From: Bacteroidales bacterium
Lineage (GTDB): Bacteria > Bacteroidota > Bacteroidia > Bacteroidales > UBA10428
Direction: 5' to 3'
NCBI GenBank assembly: GCA_016926235.1
Contig: JAFGOZ010000421.1
Span: 1 to 13,288, forward strand
Length of the DNA: 13,288 bases
The notes under the pieces were generated by a model, which was not told the DNA's origin, ran no database searches, and worked only from the letters and a program-made list of their open reading frames with translations. Position 1 is the first letter of the stretch. Every line of letters starts with the position of its first letter. Below, one piece after another: positions 6,946 to 13,288 of the stretch. The position numbers and the translations under genes are program-made.

Positions 6946-7103
6946 TGAGAGTGAGAGTGTGGAAAGTAACAGCGGCAACAGTAACAATAGCAGTGGCAGT
7001 AGCAGTAAGAGTGTGAGAAAATGAGAAGGTGAGAGGATTAGAGGGTAAAGGCAGCCTGACTCCTGACTCCTAAATCCTAAATAAACTAATAGCTAATAGC
7101 CAA
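6946..7103 (+). repeat. Composite 6-, 8- and 7-base tandem repeats between convergent genes
   Basis: The gap between convergent genes is almost wholly repetitive: two TGAGAG units at 6946-6957, eight hexamers like AGCAGT at 6965-7012, four octamers like TGAGAAGG at 7014-7045, and seven heptamers at 7055-7103 (CCTGACT twice, CCTAAAT twice, AAACTAA, TAGCTAA, TAGCCAA). The heptamers read as the reverse complement of the GGAGTCA type in the phosphatase gap. No coding potential is evident. Confidence 0.8.
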
Positions 7104-7109
7104 CAACCT

Positions 7110-7631
7110 TCAAGGTCTAATTTCAATGGGTGTTCCAATTTCCACCATTTCGTATATTTCATCCACCTCTTTATCAGTAACCGCAATACACCCAAAAGTC
7201 CAGTTTCGTAAGAGATGGAAACGACCAACCCATCCTAAGCCATTTTTTAAACCATGGATTTTAATTTGTCCGCCGGGACTTTTACCAAACTCTTTTGCAT
7301 GTTCTATATCTTTCTCATTGGGATAAGATATCCCCAGATTTTTATGAAACCTGCTGTTGGGATTTCTATCATTTATTATATACAAACCTTCCGGAGTTCG
7401 CATATCCCCTTCATATTCCTTGTGTCCTTTTGGATTTCGACCCAAGACAATCCGATAGGTTCTGACAACTTTATCTCCTGAAAGCAAATATAGTTTTCGT
7501 TTATGCTTTATAACCAATACTTTATCAACTTTTTGAGTCATATCAAATGGTATGTAAGGTTTGATGTAGAAATAGATCAAGCCAAATAAAAAAACCAGAA
7601 TTATAATAAAAAACCATTTTCTGTAATTCAT
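7110..7631 (-). CDS. Membrane-anchored L,D-transpeptidase (YkuD domain)
   Basis: The 173-residue protein has a single N-terminal membrane anchor (about residues 6-24, preceded by basic residues), then a YkuD catalytic domain (about 37-172). The active-site block is present: HGLKNG with His126 and Gly127, and WTFGCIAV with nucleophile Cys148. Ala150 follows where many YkuD enzymes have Arg (GCIR); GCIAV is usual in the COG3034 branch. These enzymes form 3-3 peptidoglycan cross-links or attach or release envelope proteins, on the periplasmic side. The domain is close to minimal length, with no LysM or binding module. It lies 58 bases downstream of the dnaE-like gene on the same strand but has its own possible promoter, so it need not belong to that operon. 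Confidence 0.9.
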   Translation of the reverse strand: MNYRKWFFIIILVFLFGLIYFYIKPYIPFDMTQKVDKVLVIKHKRKLYLLSGDKVVRTYRIVLGRNPKGHKEYEGDMRTPEGLYIINDRNPNSRFHKNLGISYPNEKDIEHAKEFGKSPGGQIKIHGLKNGLGWVGRFHLLRNWTFGCIAVTDKEVDEIYEMVEIGTPIEIRP

Positions 7632-7635
7632 AATT

Positions 7636-7643
7636 CAAATATA
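7636..7643 (-). promoter_or_regulatory. Possible -7 element just before the L,D-transpeptidase start
   Basis: On the minus strand TATATTTG (7643-7636) matches TAnnTTTG exactly but lies only 4 bases before the ATG at 7631, which would make the transcript leaderless. No clear TTTG lies 19-21 bases upstream. In A+T-rich DNA this could be chance. Confidence 0.3.
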
Positions 7644-7689
7644 GATATTTTCTACTTTTATATAACACTCGAAATATCAGGCTACTTCA

Positions 7690-10629
7690 TTAATACCTCG
7701 GATCCTTCTTAATCGGCAGTTTTGCCATCTTTTCAACAGTCATACTGGGAAAGCCAAACTCTTCAGTAATCAACCCCAACACAAGATAGATACCATGCCC
7801 CCTGAAAGGGTAATTCTTCAATGAATCCGGGAAATTCACCGTATCAAAAAACTCGCCTTCATCGTCCAGAAAACAACCAAAGTGCATCCACTCCCTGTGT
7901 TTGGTACGCACATTTTTAATGGTTACCAGGTTGCCCACCATGCGTACTTTTTTACCCACAAAATGCATCATTTCGCGTGCATGAATTTCTCCCCGATAGT
8001 TGGTTTCCAACAAATCAAAAGCAGTTAAACTAACGGGAAACCCAAGCAGTTCGATCTCATCATAGGCATCTTCAATACTGGTTTGCTCCAGTTTTGGAAG
8101 AACAAATTGTTTGGCCATCATCGGAAACAGCTCCTTTGTTGCAGGCTTGTTTTTGGCATGACCAAGCAGCATATGCGCTTCCCACAGCAATTCCTTTTTT
8201 GGTTTTCCTGTAAACCGAAGGGCATCAATACGTATCAATATCAGCAATTGTTCAAGAGCAGGCACTACCCTGCTTATAAAATCCTCCAGACTTCGATACG
8301 GACCATTTTGTTTCCGTTCTTCAGGAATAAGCTGTGCGTATCTGTGCTCAAGATTAGCCAGATGCACAAAACCCAGGTAAATATCATCGCCAATAATACA
8401 GGTGGTATGCTCGCTATGGTTTACACACGGCAGGTTAATTATGGCTCCGCACCGCCGGGCTTCGTTCACATACACCCATGTACGGTAAAACCCTCCAAAA
8501 TTATTGATCACAGCCACCATGAACTCTTTAGGGTAGTAGGTTTTTATAAACAGGCTCTGGTAGCTCTCCACCGCATACGATGCCGAGTGCGCCTTGGAAA
8601 AAGCATAGCCTGCAAACGACTCCACCTGCCGCCATACCTCGCTGGTAAGAGCATCGGGATAACCACGGTCTTTGCAGTTCTGGTAAAACTTACCCCGTAT
8701 ACGTTCAAACTCACCGCTGGAGCGAAACCTGCCCGCCATAGCCCGGCGCAAAATGTCGGCATCAGACAGATCGAGGCCGGCAAAATGATGACAGATCTTC
8801 AACACATCCTCCTGGTACACCATAACACCGTAGGTTTCCATCAATTGTTCCTCCATAATGGGATGCAGGTACTCAAAGCCCGTTGGATTATGAAAACGTT
8901 GTATATACTCCCGCATCATGCCCGATTTGGCCACCCCGGGACGTATAATGGAGCTGGCTGCCACCAGGCTTATGTAGTTGTTGCAGCGCAATTTCTTCAA
9001 CAAGCCACGCATGGCAGGACTTTCAATATAAAAACAGCCGTTGGTCTCTCCATTTATCAGGCGTTCATTCACCTTTTCGTCTCTCTTGAACTTCTCTACC
9101 TGGTGCACATCGATGTTTATTCCCCGGTTTTTCTTTATGATCTCCACGCTCTCGTTTATATGGCCAATGCCCCGCTGACTCAGAATATCAAGTTTCTCAA
9201 AACGAAGTGTATCGGCCACATACATATCCCATTGCGTGGTAAGTAAGCCCTTGGGTGGCAGGTCAAGGGCCGTGTAAGTGGTTATGGGCTCTTCGGATAT
9301 TAATACCCCGCCGGCATGAATGCTTCGAATATTGGGAAAATCGATAATCAGGTTACCTATCTGCATAATGCGTTCGGAGATACCGTCTTTCAGATTTTTA
9401 TCACCCGGCGTTTTCACCAACGCATCAATCTCCTCCTTGGGCAGGCCATATACCTTACCCAGCTCGCGGATAATGGATCGGTCGCGAAAGGTAGATATGG
9501 TGCCAATAAGGGCCGTATGCTTTTTACCATAACGTTTAAATATATAATCAAGCACTTCGTCGCGGTCTTTCCATGAGTAGTCGATGTCAAAGTCGGGCGG
9601 ACTGGTGCGCTTGGGGTTGATAAAACGCTCGAAATACAGGTTAAGTTCAATGGGGTCAACATCGGTAATTTTAAGACAGTAGGCCACAATACTGTTGGCG
9701 CCACTCCCCCGCCCCACATGATAAAATCCACGGCTCATGGAGTACCGGATTATGTCCCAGGTAATGAGAAAGTAAGCCGAAAAGCCCAGGTTATCAATAA
9801 TTTCCAGTTCATGATGTATGCGTTTAACTGCTTCCTTATTTTTAAGACCATAGCGATATTTCAGCCCGTCGTAGGCCAGCTTTTCGAGCAGTATTTTATC
9901 ATCGTAGCGACTACCGGTAAAAGTTTGCTTGTTTTTTACGGATGTAAAGTCAAAGTCGATGCTGCAATTGGCCATGAGGCGCTCTGTATTTTTTATGATT
10001 TGCGGATATTGCTCATAGTTGAGCAACAGACGGTCCATACCCGTCATTTTCTCATCAGGATGTGCGACTTGCTCCGGCTTAAGATGCAAAAGCAGGGTAT
10101 TGTGGTCAATAGCCCGCAAATGCCTGTGCAACAAATGATCGGTAGGTTTGGCAAAACTTACAGGCTGCTGTATCACCAGCTTTGACTGGTCAATTTTATA
10201 CGCCGAAGAAATCAATTTGCGTATCTCATGAGGCTTAATACCAATGTATTCATGGTCTTTCAACCTTCTGTCCGGCACATTTTTAAAGGGATATATCACA
10301 TATACATCTTCAAAGCCATTGGTATACACCGGCAACGGCGTTTTTGCTTCATTATACTGACTTAAAAATTCATTTAGCTCCCTAAAACCTTTATTGTTGC
10401 GGGCAATGCCTGTATATAAGTGTGTATCGTCATCCCTGAATTCAATGCCAGCCATAGGATGTATGCCTTTTTCCCTGCAAAGCTTCACAAAATCCACCGT
10501 TCCCATGGTATTGTTAATATCTGTAAGCGCCAAAGCATCAATGTTATGATTCACTGCTTCCTGTACCAGTTCCTCTACAGACAGTGTTCCGTAGCGCAGG
10601 CTGTAATATGTGTGGTTGTTTAAATACAT
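7690..10629 (-). CDS. dnaE: DNA polymerase III alpha-subunit-like protein, short DnaE (probable error-prone type)
   Basis: At 979 residues this C-family polymerase is shorter than replicative DnaE (about 1160 in E. coli). In order: a PHP domain (about 1-65 onward), the palm with GRGSG at 307-311 and catalytic PDFDID at 345-350 (Asp346, Asp348), third aspartate probably Asp481 in KLDIL, fingers with AGYAFSKAHSASYA (673-686), and an OB-fold-like C-terminus (about 885-960). The tau-binding C-terminal region is missing. The PHP site looks degenerate: the first H-x-H histidine is Asn4, and the usual DH of the next motif is DI (37-38). No clear QxxLF clamp motif was seen; the nearest is KELF at 832-835. 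It follows dinB on the same strand, 267 bases away, the layout of the ImuB-DnaE2 mutasome. Higher G+C than most of the window suggests different history. It is probably a second, damage-induced polymerase, assuming another dnaE elsewhere. Confidence 0.9.
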   Translation of the reverse strand: MYLNNHTYYSLRYGTLSVEELVQEAVNHNIDALALTDINNTMGTVDFVKLCREKGIHPMAGIEFRDDDTHLYTGIARNNKGFRELNEFLSQYNEAKTPLPVYTNGFEDVYVIYPFKNVPDRRLKDHEYIGIKPHEIRKLISSAYKIDQSKLVIQQPVSFAKPTDHLLHRHLRAIDHNTLLLHLKPEQVAHPDEKMTGMDRLLLNYEQYPQIIKNTERLMANCSIDFDFTSVKNKQTFTGSRYDDKILLEKLAYDGLKYRYGLKNKEAVKRIHHELEIIDNLGFSAYFLITWDIIRYSMSRGFYHVGRGSGANSIVAYCLKITDVDPIELNLYFERFINPKRTSPPDFDIDYSWKDRDEVLDYIFKRYGKKHTALIGTISTFRDRSIIRELGKVYGLPKEEIDALVKTPGDKNLKDGISERIMQIGNLIIDFPNIRSIHAGGVLISEEPITTYTALDLPPKGLLTTQWDMYVADTLRFEKLDILSQRGIGHINESVEIIKKNRGINIDVHQVEKFKRDEKVNERLINGETNGCFYIESPAMRGLLKKLRCNNYISLVAASSIIRPGVAKSGMMREYIQRFHNPTGFEYLHPIMEEQLMETYGVMVYQEDVLKICHHFAGLDLSDADILRRAMAGRFRSSGEFERIRGKFYQNCKDRGYPDALTSEVWRQVESFAGYAFSKAHSASYAVESYQSLFIKTYYPKEFMVAVINNFGGFYRTWVYVNEARRCGAIINLPCVNHSEHTTCIIGDDIYLGFVHLANLEHRYAQLIPEERKQNGPYRSLEDFISRVVPALEQLLILIRIDALRFTGKPKKELLWEAHMLLGHAKNKPATKELFPMMAKQFVLPKLEQTSIEDAYDEIELLGFPVSLTAFDLLETNYRGEIHAREMMHFVGKKVRMVGNLVTIKNVRTKHREWMHFGCFLDDEGEFFDTVNFPDSLKNYPFRGHGIYLVLGLITEEFGFPSMTVEKMAKLPIKKDPRY

Positions 10630-10896
10630 GCTGTTGGCTATTAGCTTATGTCATTTATAATCAATATTGGTCTCTTTTGCCCCCTCTGCCTATCGGCATC
10701 TCCCCAAGGGGAGAACCTAACTGCTACTGCTCTTCATCCGCCGTAACTATAGCGAAGGTTGACTGCTACTGCTACTGCCGCTGCCGCTTTCCTATCCCAT
10801 CGCTCAACTCTGCCAGGTCTAACGACTCTGGCAGGTTTCTCCCCACACACCCACACTACTCCCGTCTCCTCTCTCACTCTCACTCTCACTCTCACC
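10630..10896. repeat. Repeat-filled gap between dinB and dnaE
   Basis: This spacer holds two hairpin elements and tandem repeats. TGCC-TATC-GGCA (10687-10698) is followed directly by TCTCCCC-AA-GGGGAGA (10699-10714), a REP-like double hairpin. TGCCAG and CTGGCA (10811-10816 and 10828-10833) form another. Hexamers CTGCTA, CTGCTA, CTGCCG, CTGCCG lie at 10763-10786, and four CTCTCA units (10871-10894) end 2 bases from the dinB stop. Read in the direction of dinB, the order stop, TGAGAG units, AGCAGT-type hexamers repeats what follows the eight-cysteine gene. No separate promoter for dnaE was seen, so transcription is probably from dinB through this region. Confidence 0.75.
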
Positions 10897-12045
10897 CTAC
10901 ATCCCTACTGCCCTTCCCAACGACCTCCGTCCGAACCTATTGCGCAGCATGTCCATGGCCAGGTAGAGCTTTACCATCTCGGAAGTGTCTTCAAACATAT
11001 CGAGCTGTTGCGTACCCTGTACCAGGTGGCTGAACTTCACCCCGATAAGGCGAATGAGCATACGTCGCTGGTATACCTTATTGAAAAGCTCCTTGGCCGT
11101 TTCTATCAGCACATGGTCAAATGAGGTATAAGGGATACGCTTTTGCTGGGTATGGGTGTCGAAGTTGGAATACCTGATCTTCACCGTCATGCACGAGGTG
11201 AGTTTTTGCTTCTGCCGTAGCTCATAGGCAATCTTCTCTACCATGGAAACCAGTTTCTCCCGAAGCATCACAATGTCCGTGGTATCCGTCTCAAACGTAC
11301 GTTCGGTACTTATGGACTTACGCTCCGAATAGGCCTGCACAGGTGTGGGATCAATCCCATTGGCTTTTTTCCATATCACAATGCCGTTTTTCCCCATCAC
11401 CTTCCCGGTCATCTCCATAGGCATGGCGCTAAGCGTGCCAATGGTGGCAATGCCCATGGAACGCAGCAGGTGATAAGTCTTTTGTCCTATCATAGGAATT
11501 TTACGAATAGACAAAGGGTTTAAAAAAGGCTGCACCAGGCTCTTCTCCACCTGCAGCTCCCCGTTGGGTTTTGCCTCTCCTGTAGCTATCTTCGACACGG
11601 TTTTGTTTACCGACAGGCCAAATGAGATGGGCAACCCCGTATTTTTTATGATTGCCTGCCGCAACTCTTTGGTCCATTGCAAACAGCCGAAGAAGCGGTC
11701 CATGCCTGTGATATCGATGTAATGCTCGTCAATAGAGGCCTTCTCGTACAAAGGTGCCCGCTCTGCAATGATCTCCGTTACGATGTTCGAATACTTGCTA
11801 TACTGCTCCATGTCGCCACGTATCACCATGGCATCAGGACACAGATAGCGGGCCATCTTCATGGGCATGGCCGAACTCACACCAAATTGCCGCGCTTCAT
11901 AGCTGCAACTGGCCACTACTCCCCTGTCCGACGTGCCCCCGATAATCACAGGCTTTCCTTCCAGACTGCTGTTCAGCAGTCGCTCCACCGATACAAAAAA
12001 GGTATCAAGGTCCAGATGAACAATATTTCTTACGATCCCCTCCAC
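10897..12045 (-). CDS. dinB: DNA polymerase IV (DinB, Y-family translesion polymerase)
   Basis: The 382-residue protein is full length for DinB. Visible features: catalytic HLDLDTFF (Asp12; steric-gate Phe17), Asp106-Glu107 in SIDEHYID, the SFGLSVNKTVSKIA fingers/palm segment (141-154), a helix-hairpin-helix around 181-206, a little-finger domain (about 242-345), and a canonical beta-clamp binding motif QLDMF at 347-351. It bypasses damaged bases with low fidelity. The only fitting start is GTG at 12045, giving a short extension before VHLD; no ribosome binding site precedes it. dnaE lies downstream on the same strand. A cluster of TTTTGATTA repeats lies directly upstream and could regulate it. 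G+C is clearly higher than in the left half of the window. No lexA, umuD or imuA gene is present. Confidence 0.95.
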   Translation of the reverse strand: MEGIVRNIVHLDLDTFFVSVERLLNSSLEGKPVIIGGTSDRGVVASCSYEARQFGVSSAMPMKMARYLCPDAMVIRGDMEQYSKYSNIVTEIIAERAPLYEKASIDEHYIDITGMDRFFGCLQWTKELRQAIIKNTGLPISFGLSVNKTVSKIATGEAKPNGELQVEKSLVQPFLNPLSIRKIPMIGQKTYHLLRSMGIATIGTLSAMPMEMTGKVMGKNGIVIWKKANGIDPTPVQAYSERKSISTERTFETDTTDIVMLREKLVSMVEKIAYELRQKQKLTSCMTVKIRYSNFDTHTQQKRIPYTSFDHVLIETAKELFNKVYQRRMLIRLIGVKFSHLVQGTQQLDMFEDTSEMVKLYLAMDMLRNRFGRRSLGRAVGM

Positions 12046-12062
12046 AAAAAAAATATAAAATA

Positions 12063-12124
12063 TTTTGATTATTAAAATTTTATTGTAATTTTGATTAGTT
12101 TTTAATCATTTTTTTGATTACAAT
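12063..12124. promoter_or_regulatory. Candidate operator: repeated TTTTGATTA motifs upstream of dinB
   Basis: TTTTGATTA occurs three times, at 12063-12071, 12089-12097 and 12112-12120, spaced 26 and 23 bases. An inverted TAATCA at 12103-12108 pairs with TGATTA at 12092-12097 across 5 bases. In addition ATTGTAAT (12082-12089) is the exact inverse of ATTACAAT (12117-12124). The cluster lies 18-79 bases upstream of the dinB start, where a repressor such as a LexA-like protein would bind. The motifs are seen; the regulator is inferred and A+T-rich chance is a real alternative. Confidence 0.45.
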
Positions 12125-12174
12125 TTAAGCATTATTTAAGAAATGAGCAAGATATTTTTAAGCATAAAATATTT

Positions 12175-12201
12175 GTTAGCTATTATGAATTCTAAGCTAA
12201 C
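12175..12201. other. Seven-base dyad GTTAGCT/AGCTAAC
   Basis: GTTAGCT at 12175-12181 and AGCTAAC at 12195-12201 form an inverted repeat around 13 bases. The arms equal the AGCTAAC heptamer found at 6289-6295, so this may be a remnant of that repeat family. The stretch 12125-12280 otherwise shows no gene. Confidence 0.3.
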
Positions 12202-12280
12202 GATCTATTTTTCAATAGATATAAATAGTTTTAGTGAATCCTTTTATAGTCAAAAGAACCCACAAGATTATTTAAAACAA

Positions 12281-12367
12281 AGCCCTGAAAGGGCTATAGC
12301 ATCAACACAGGGCAACGCCCTGTGTAAACCAACAAGAGTATTAACCTAGCCCTGTAAGGGCGCAAGC
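12281..12367 (+). repeat. Left composite REP repeat (three palindromes)
   Basis: Palindrome A is AGCCCT-GAA-AGGGCT at 12281-12295; palindrome B has 9-base arms ACACAGGGC/GCCCTGTGT with loop AAC at 12305-12325; unit C is at 12348-12367. A and B are joined by a linker ATAGCATCA, similar to that in the other copies, with shared AGC and AAC. The hairpins are the expected folded substrate of a REP-associated transposase. Confidence 0.85.
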
Positions 12368-12375
12368 AAAACATT

Positions 12376-12828
12376 ATGCCACAATCCCTATCAAAAGTTT
12401 ACCTACATATTACATTCAGTACCAAACATCGACAACATTTAATAGGCGATGAAATATCAAGCTTTCTCTTTGAGTATATAGGAGGTATATGTAAGGGCTT
12501 GGAGTGTTATCCTATAAAGATTGGTGGACACTCCGACCATATTCATGCACTATGTTTATTATCAAAGAAAGTCACACAAATAAAACTGTTGGAAGAAATA
12601 AAAAAACAATCGTCAAAATGGGTAAAAACCAAAGGAAAGCAATATTCGTCCTTCTATTGGCAGGATGGATATGGAATTTTTTCTGTTAATCCATCTAAGG
12701 TTGAAATAGTAACAAAATATATAGTAAATCAGGAAGAGCATCATAAAAAAGTGTCTTTCCAAGATGAATTCAGGGCATTTCTAAAAAAATATCATGTAGA
12801 TTATGATGAACGCTATGTCTGGGATTAG
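12376..12828 (+). CDS. REP-associated (IS200-like) tyrosine transposase, Y1 HUH family
   Basis: The 150-residue protein is a complete single-domain Y1 transposase. The HUH motif is His55-Ile-His57 in HSDHIHAL, and the catalytic tyrosine is Tyr115 in KYIVNQEEHH, a segment highly typical of this group. The WQDGYGIFSV block at 95-104 is also characteristic. It would nick single-stranded DNA next to REP hairpins through a 5' phosphotyrosine link. Length matches the family (about 140-160) and there is no frameshift, so it may be active. The gene fits tightly between inverted repeats, the arrangement of RAYT genes. There is no tnpB or accessory gene. The start ATG lies 8 bases after the left repeat; the surrounding DNA gives no ribosome binding site. 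Confidence 0.93.
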   Translation: MPQSLSKVYLHITFSTKHRQHLIGDEISSFLFEYIGGICKGLECYPIKIGGHSDHIHALCLLSKKVTQIKLLEEIKKQSSKWVKTKGKQYSSFYWQDGYGIFSVNPSKVEIVTKYIVNQEEHHKKVSFQDEFRAFLKKYHVDYDERYVWD

Positions 12829-12916
12829 GCTTGCGCCCTTACAGGGCTTAAACAAACCGATTGTTTATGCTCATAGGGCGATGCCCTATGTTAACGCTTT
12901 TGCCCTTTCAGGGCAA
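12829..12916 (-). repeat. Right composite REP repeat, inverted copy
   Basis: In mirror order to the left copy: unit C inverse at 12829-12848, palindrome B CATAGGGC-GAT-GCCCTATG at 12872-12890, and palindrome A TTGCCCT-TTC-AGGGCAA at 12900-12916. The sequence of B differs from the left copy (AGGGC cores kept, flanks changed) but both arms changed together, so pairing is preserved. Confidence 0.85.
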
Positions 12917-13165
12917 TCCTGGCATCAAGTTTATAATATAAACTTAAATCAGCATTGTATGCTGATTTTATCCTCTATCAGAAAGTATAATTGCGAGTAT
13001 ACTCTACACAGTAAAAAAAAATCTCTATTTAATTCCTTATCAAATTTTACAATCATCAAAGGGCTTATCTCTGTTTTTAATTGCATCCATCTAAATAATA
13101 ATTTATCAGAATTTCATATTAATAAAAGGTCTAAAGCACTAACTATCATACATCTAACAAAGCAT
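12917..13165. other. A+T-rich intergenic stretch, no gene seen
   Basis: The stretch from the transposase stop to the window end is 460 bases without a convincing gene. Outside the REP palindromes it is plain A+T-rich DNA without clear promoter, dyad or coding bias. The last 80 bases (13209-13288) are similarly featureless. Confidence 0.5.
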
Positions 13166-13208
13166 TGCCCTGTAAGGGCATTAGCAATAACATGGGGCAA
13201 AGCCCCAT
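13166..13208 (+). repeat. Third REP copy, two palindromes, away from the transposase
   Basis: TGCCCT-GTA-AGGGCA at 13166-13180 and ATGGGGC-AAA-GCCCCAT at 13192-13208 repeat the A-B layout in the same orientation as the left copy, with linker TTAGCAATAAC. Unit C is missing. The B stem differs (GGGGC instead of AGGGC) with both arms changed, keeping the hairpin. Confidence 0.8.
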
Positions 13209-13288
13209 AGCCGTCAGGTTAAAATGTATAAAGTTCAGATATATAATGATTTGTGCTATAAATTTATGTGAATTACTTATTGTACATA

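Larger units (their letters stand above)
12281..12916 (+). mobile_element. RAYT-REP element: transposase between inverted palindromic repeats
   Basis: A transposase gene is enclosed by two mirror-image copies of an approximately 88-base composite repeat made of three palindromes: GCCCTGAAAGGGC type, (A)CAGGGC-AAC-GCCCTG type, and a GCCCTGTAAGGGCGCAAGC unit. The innermost units, at 12348-12367 and 12829-12848, are perfect 20-base inverted repeats. The left one ends 8 bases before the ATG; the right one starts on the base after the stop codon. No target-site duplication is evident, as expected for single-strand HUH transposition. Boundaries are taken from the outer palindromes. Confidence 0.75.

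Noticed and set aside
8083..9246. 387-codon open frame on the plus strand
   Set aside because: It is antisense to the dnaE-like gene, whose motifs are unmistakable in the other strand, and its translation shows no domain character.
10584..11124. Plus-strand open frames over the dinB-dnaE gap
   Set aside because: They translate tandem CTCTCA and CTGCTA repeats and the antisense strand of dinB.
12143..12349. 68-codon open frame before the transposase
   Set aside because: It runs into the REP palindromes and has low-complexity A+T-rich composition, with no start signal or recognisable protein.
12803..13210. 135-codon open frame at the window end
   Set aside because: It overlaps the end of the transposase gene and is built from REP repeats read as codons.

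Overview
The window looks like chromosomal DNA from a member of the Bacteroidota, probably in or near the Bacteroidales/Marinilabiliales. This rests on four observations: most of it is A+T-rich; genes lack Shine-Dalgarno sequences; several promoters match the Bacteroidota form TTTG/TTG, about 19 bases, TAnnTTTG (best at 6378-6408 and 2856-2885); and the protein families and their order (short DnaE-like polymerase beside DinB, HMGL-like aldolase beside a PchB-like protein) are ones I associate with this phylum. No rRNA, tRNA or CRISPR array was seen.

Left part (1-5250). Tandem hairpin-forming repeats lead into a small exported protein gene, followed 4 bases later by a PrsW-family membrane protease. 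Converging on these is a two-gene minus-strand operon encoding a PchB/AroQ-type chorismate mutase-like protein and an HMGL-like aldolase, with a good promoter. Divergent from it is a soluble GAF-coiled coil-histidine kinase with no response regulator nearby, then an unrecognised 157-residue protein.

Middle (5251-7631). A PP1/ApaH-like metallophosphatase, an eight-cysteine probable zinc protein and a membrane-anchored L,D-transpeptidase are separated by gaps filled with tandem 6-, 7- and 8-base repeats. The repeat families recur between gaps and resemble the STRR heptamer repeats known from cyanobacteria.

Right part (7690-12045). A minus-strand pair, dinB then a short dnaE-like gene, forms a probable damage-induced mutagenesis module with clearly higher G+C than its surroundings. 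Upstream of dinB lies a cluster of TTTTGATTA repeats that could be an operator. The 267-base gap between the two genes holds hexamer repeats and two kinds of hairpin.

End (12281-13288). A complete IS200-like/REP-associated tyrosine transposase (RAYT) sits between inverted copies of a composite palindromic repeat that nearly abut both ends of the gene, with a further two-palindrome copy about 250 bases downstream. This looks like an intact RAYT-REP system. The main points of interest are this system, the polymerase module with its putative operator, the shared intergenic repeats, and the hairpin repeats at the left edge.
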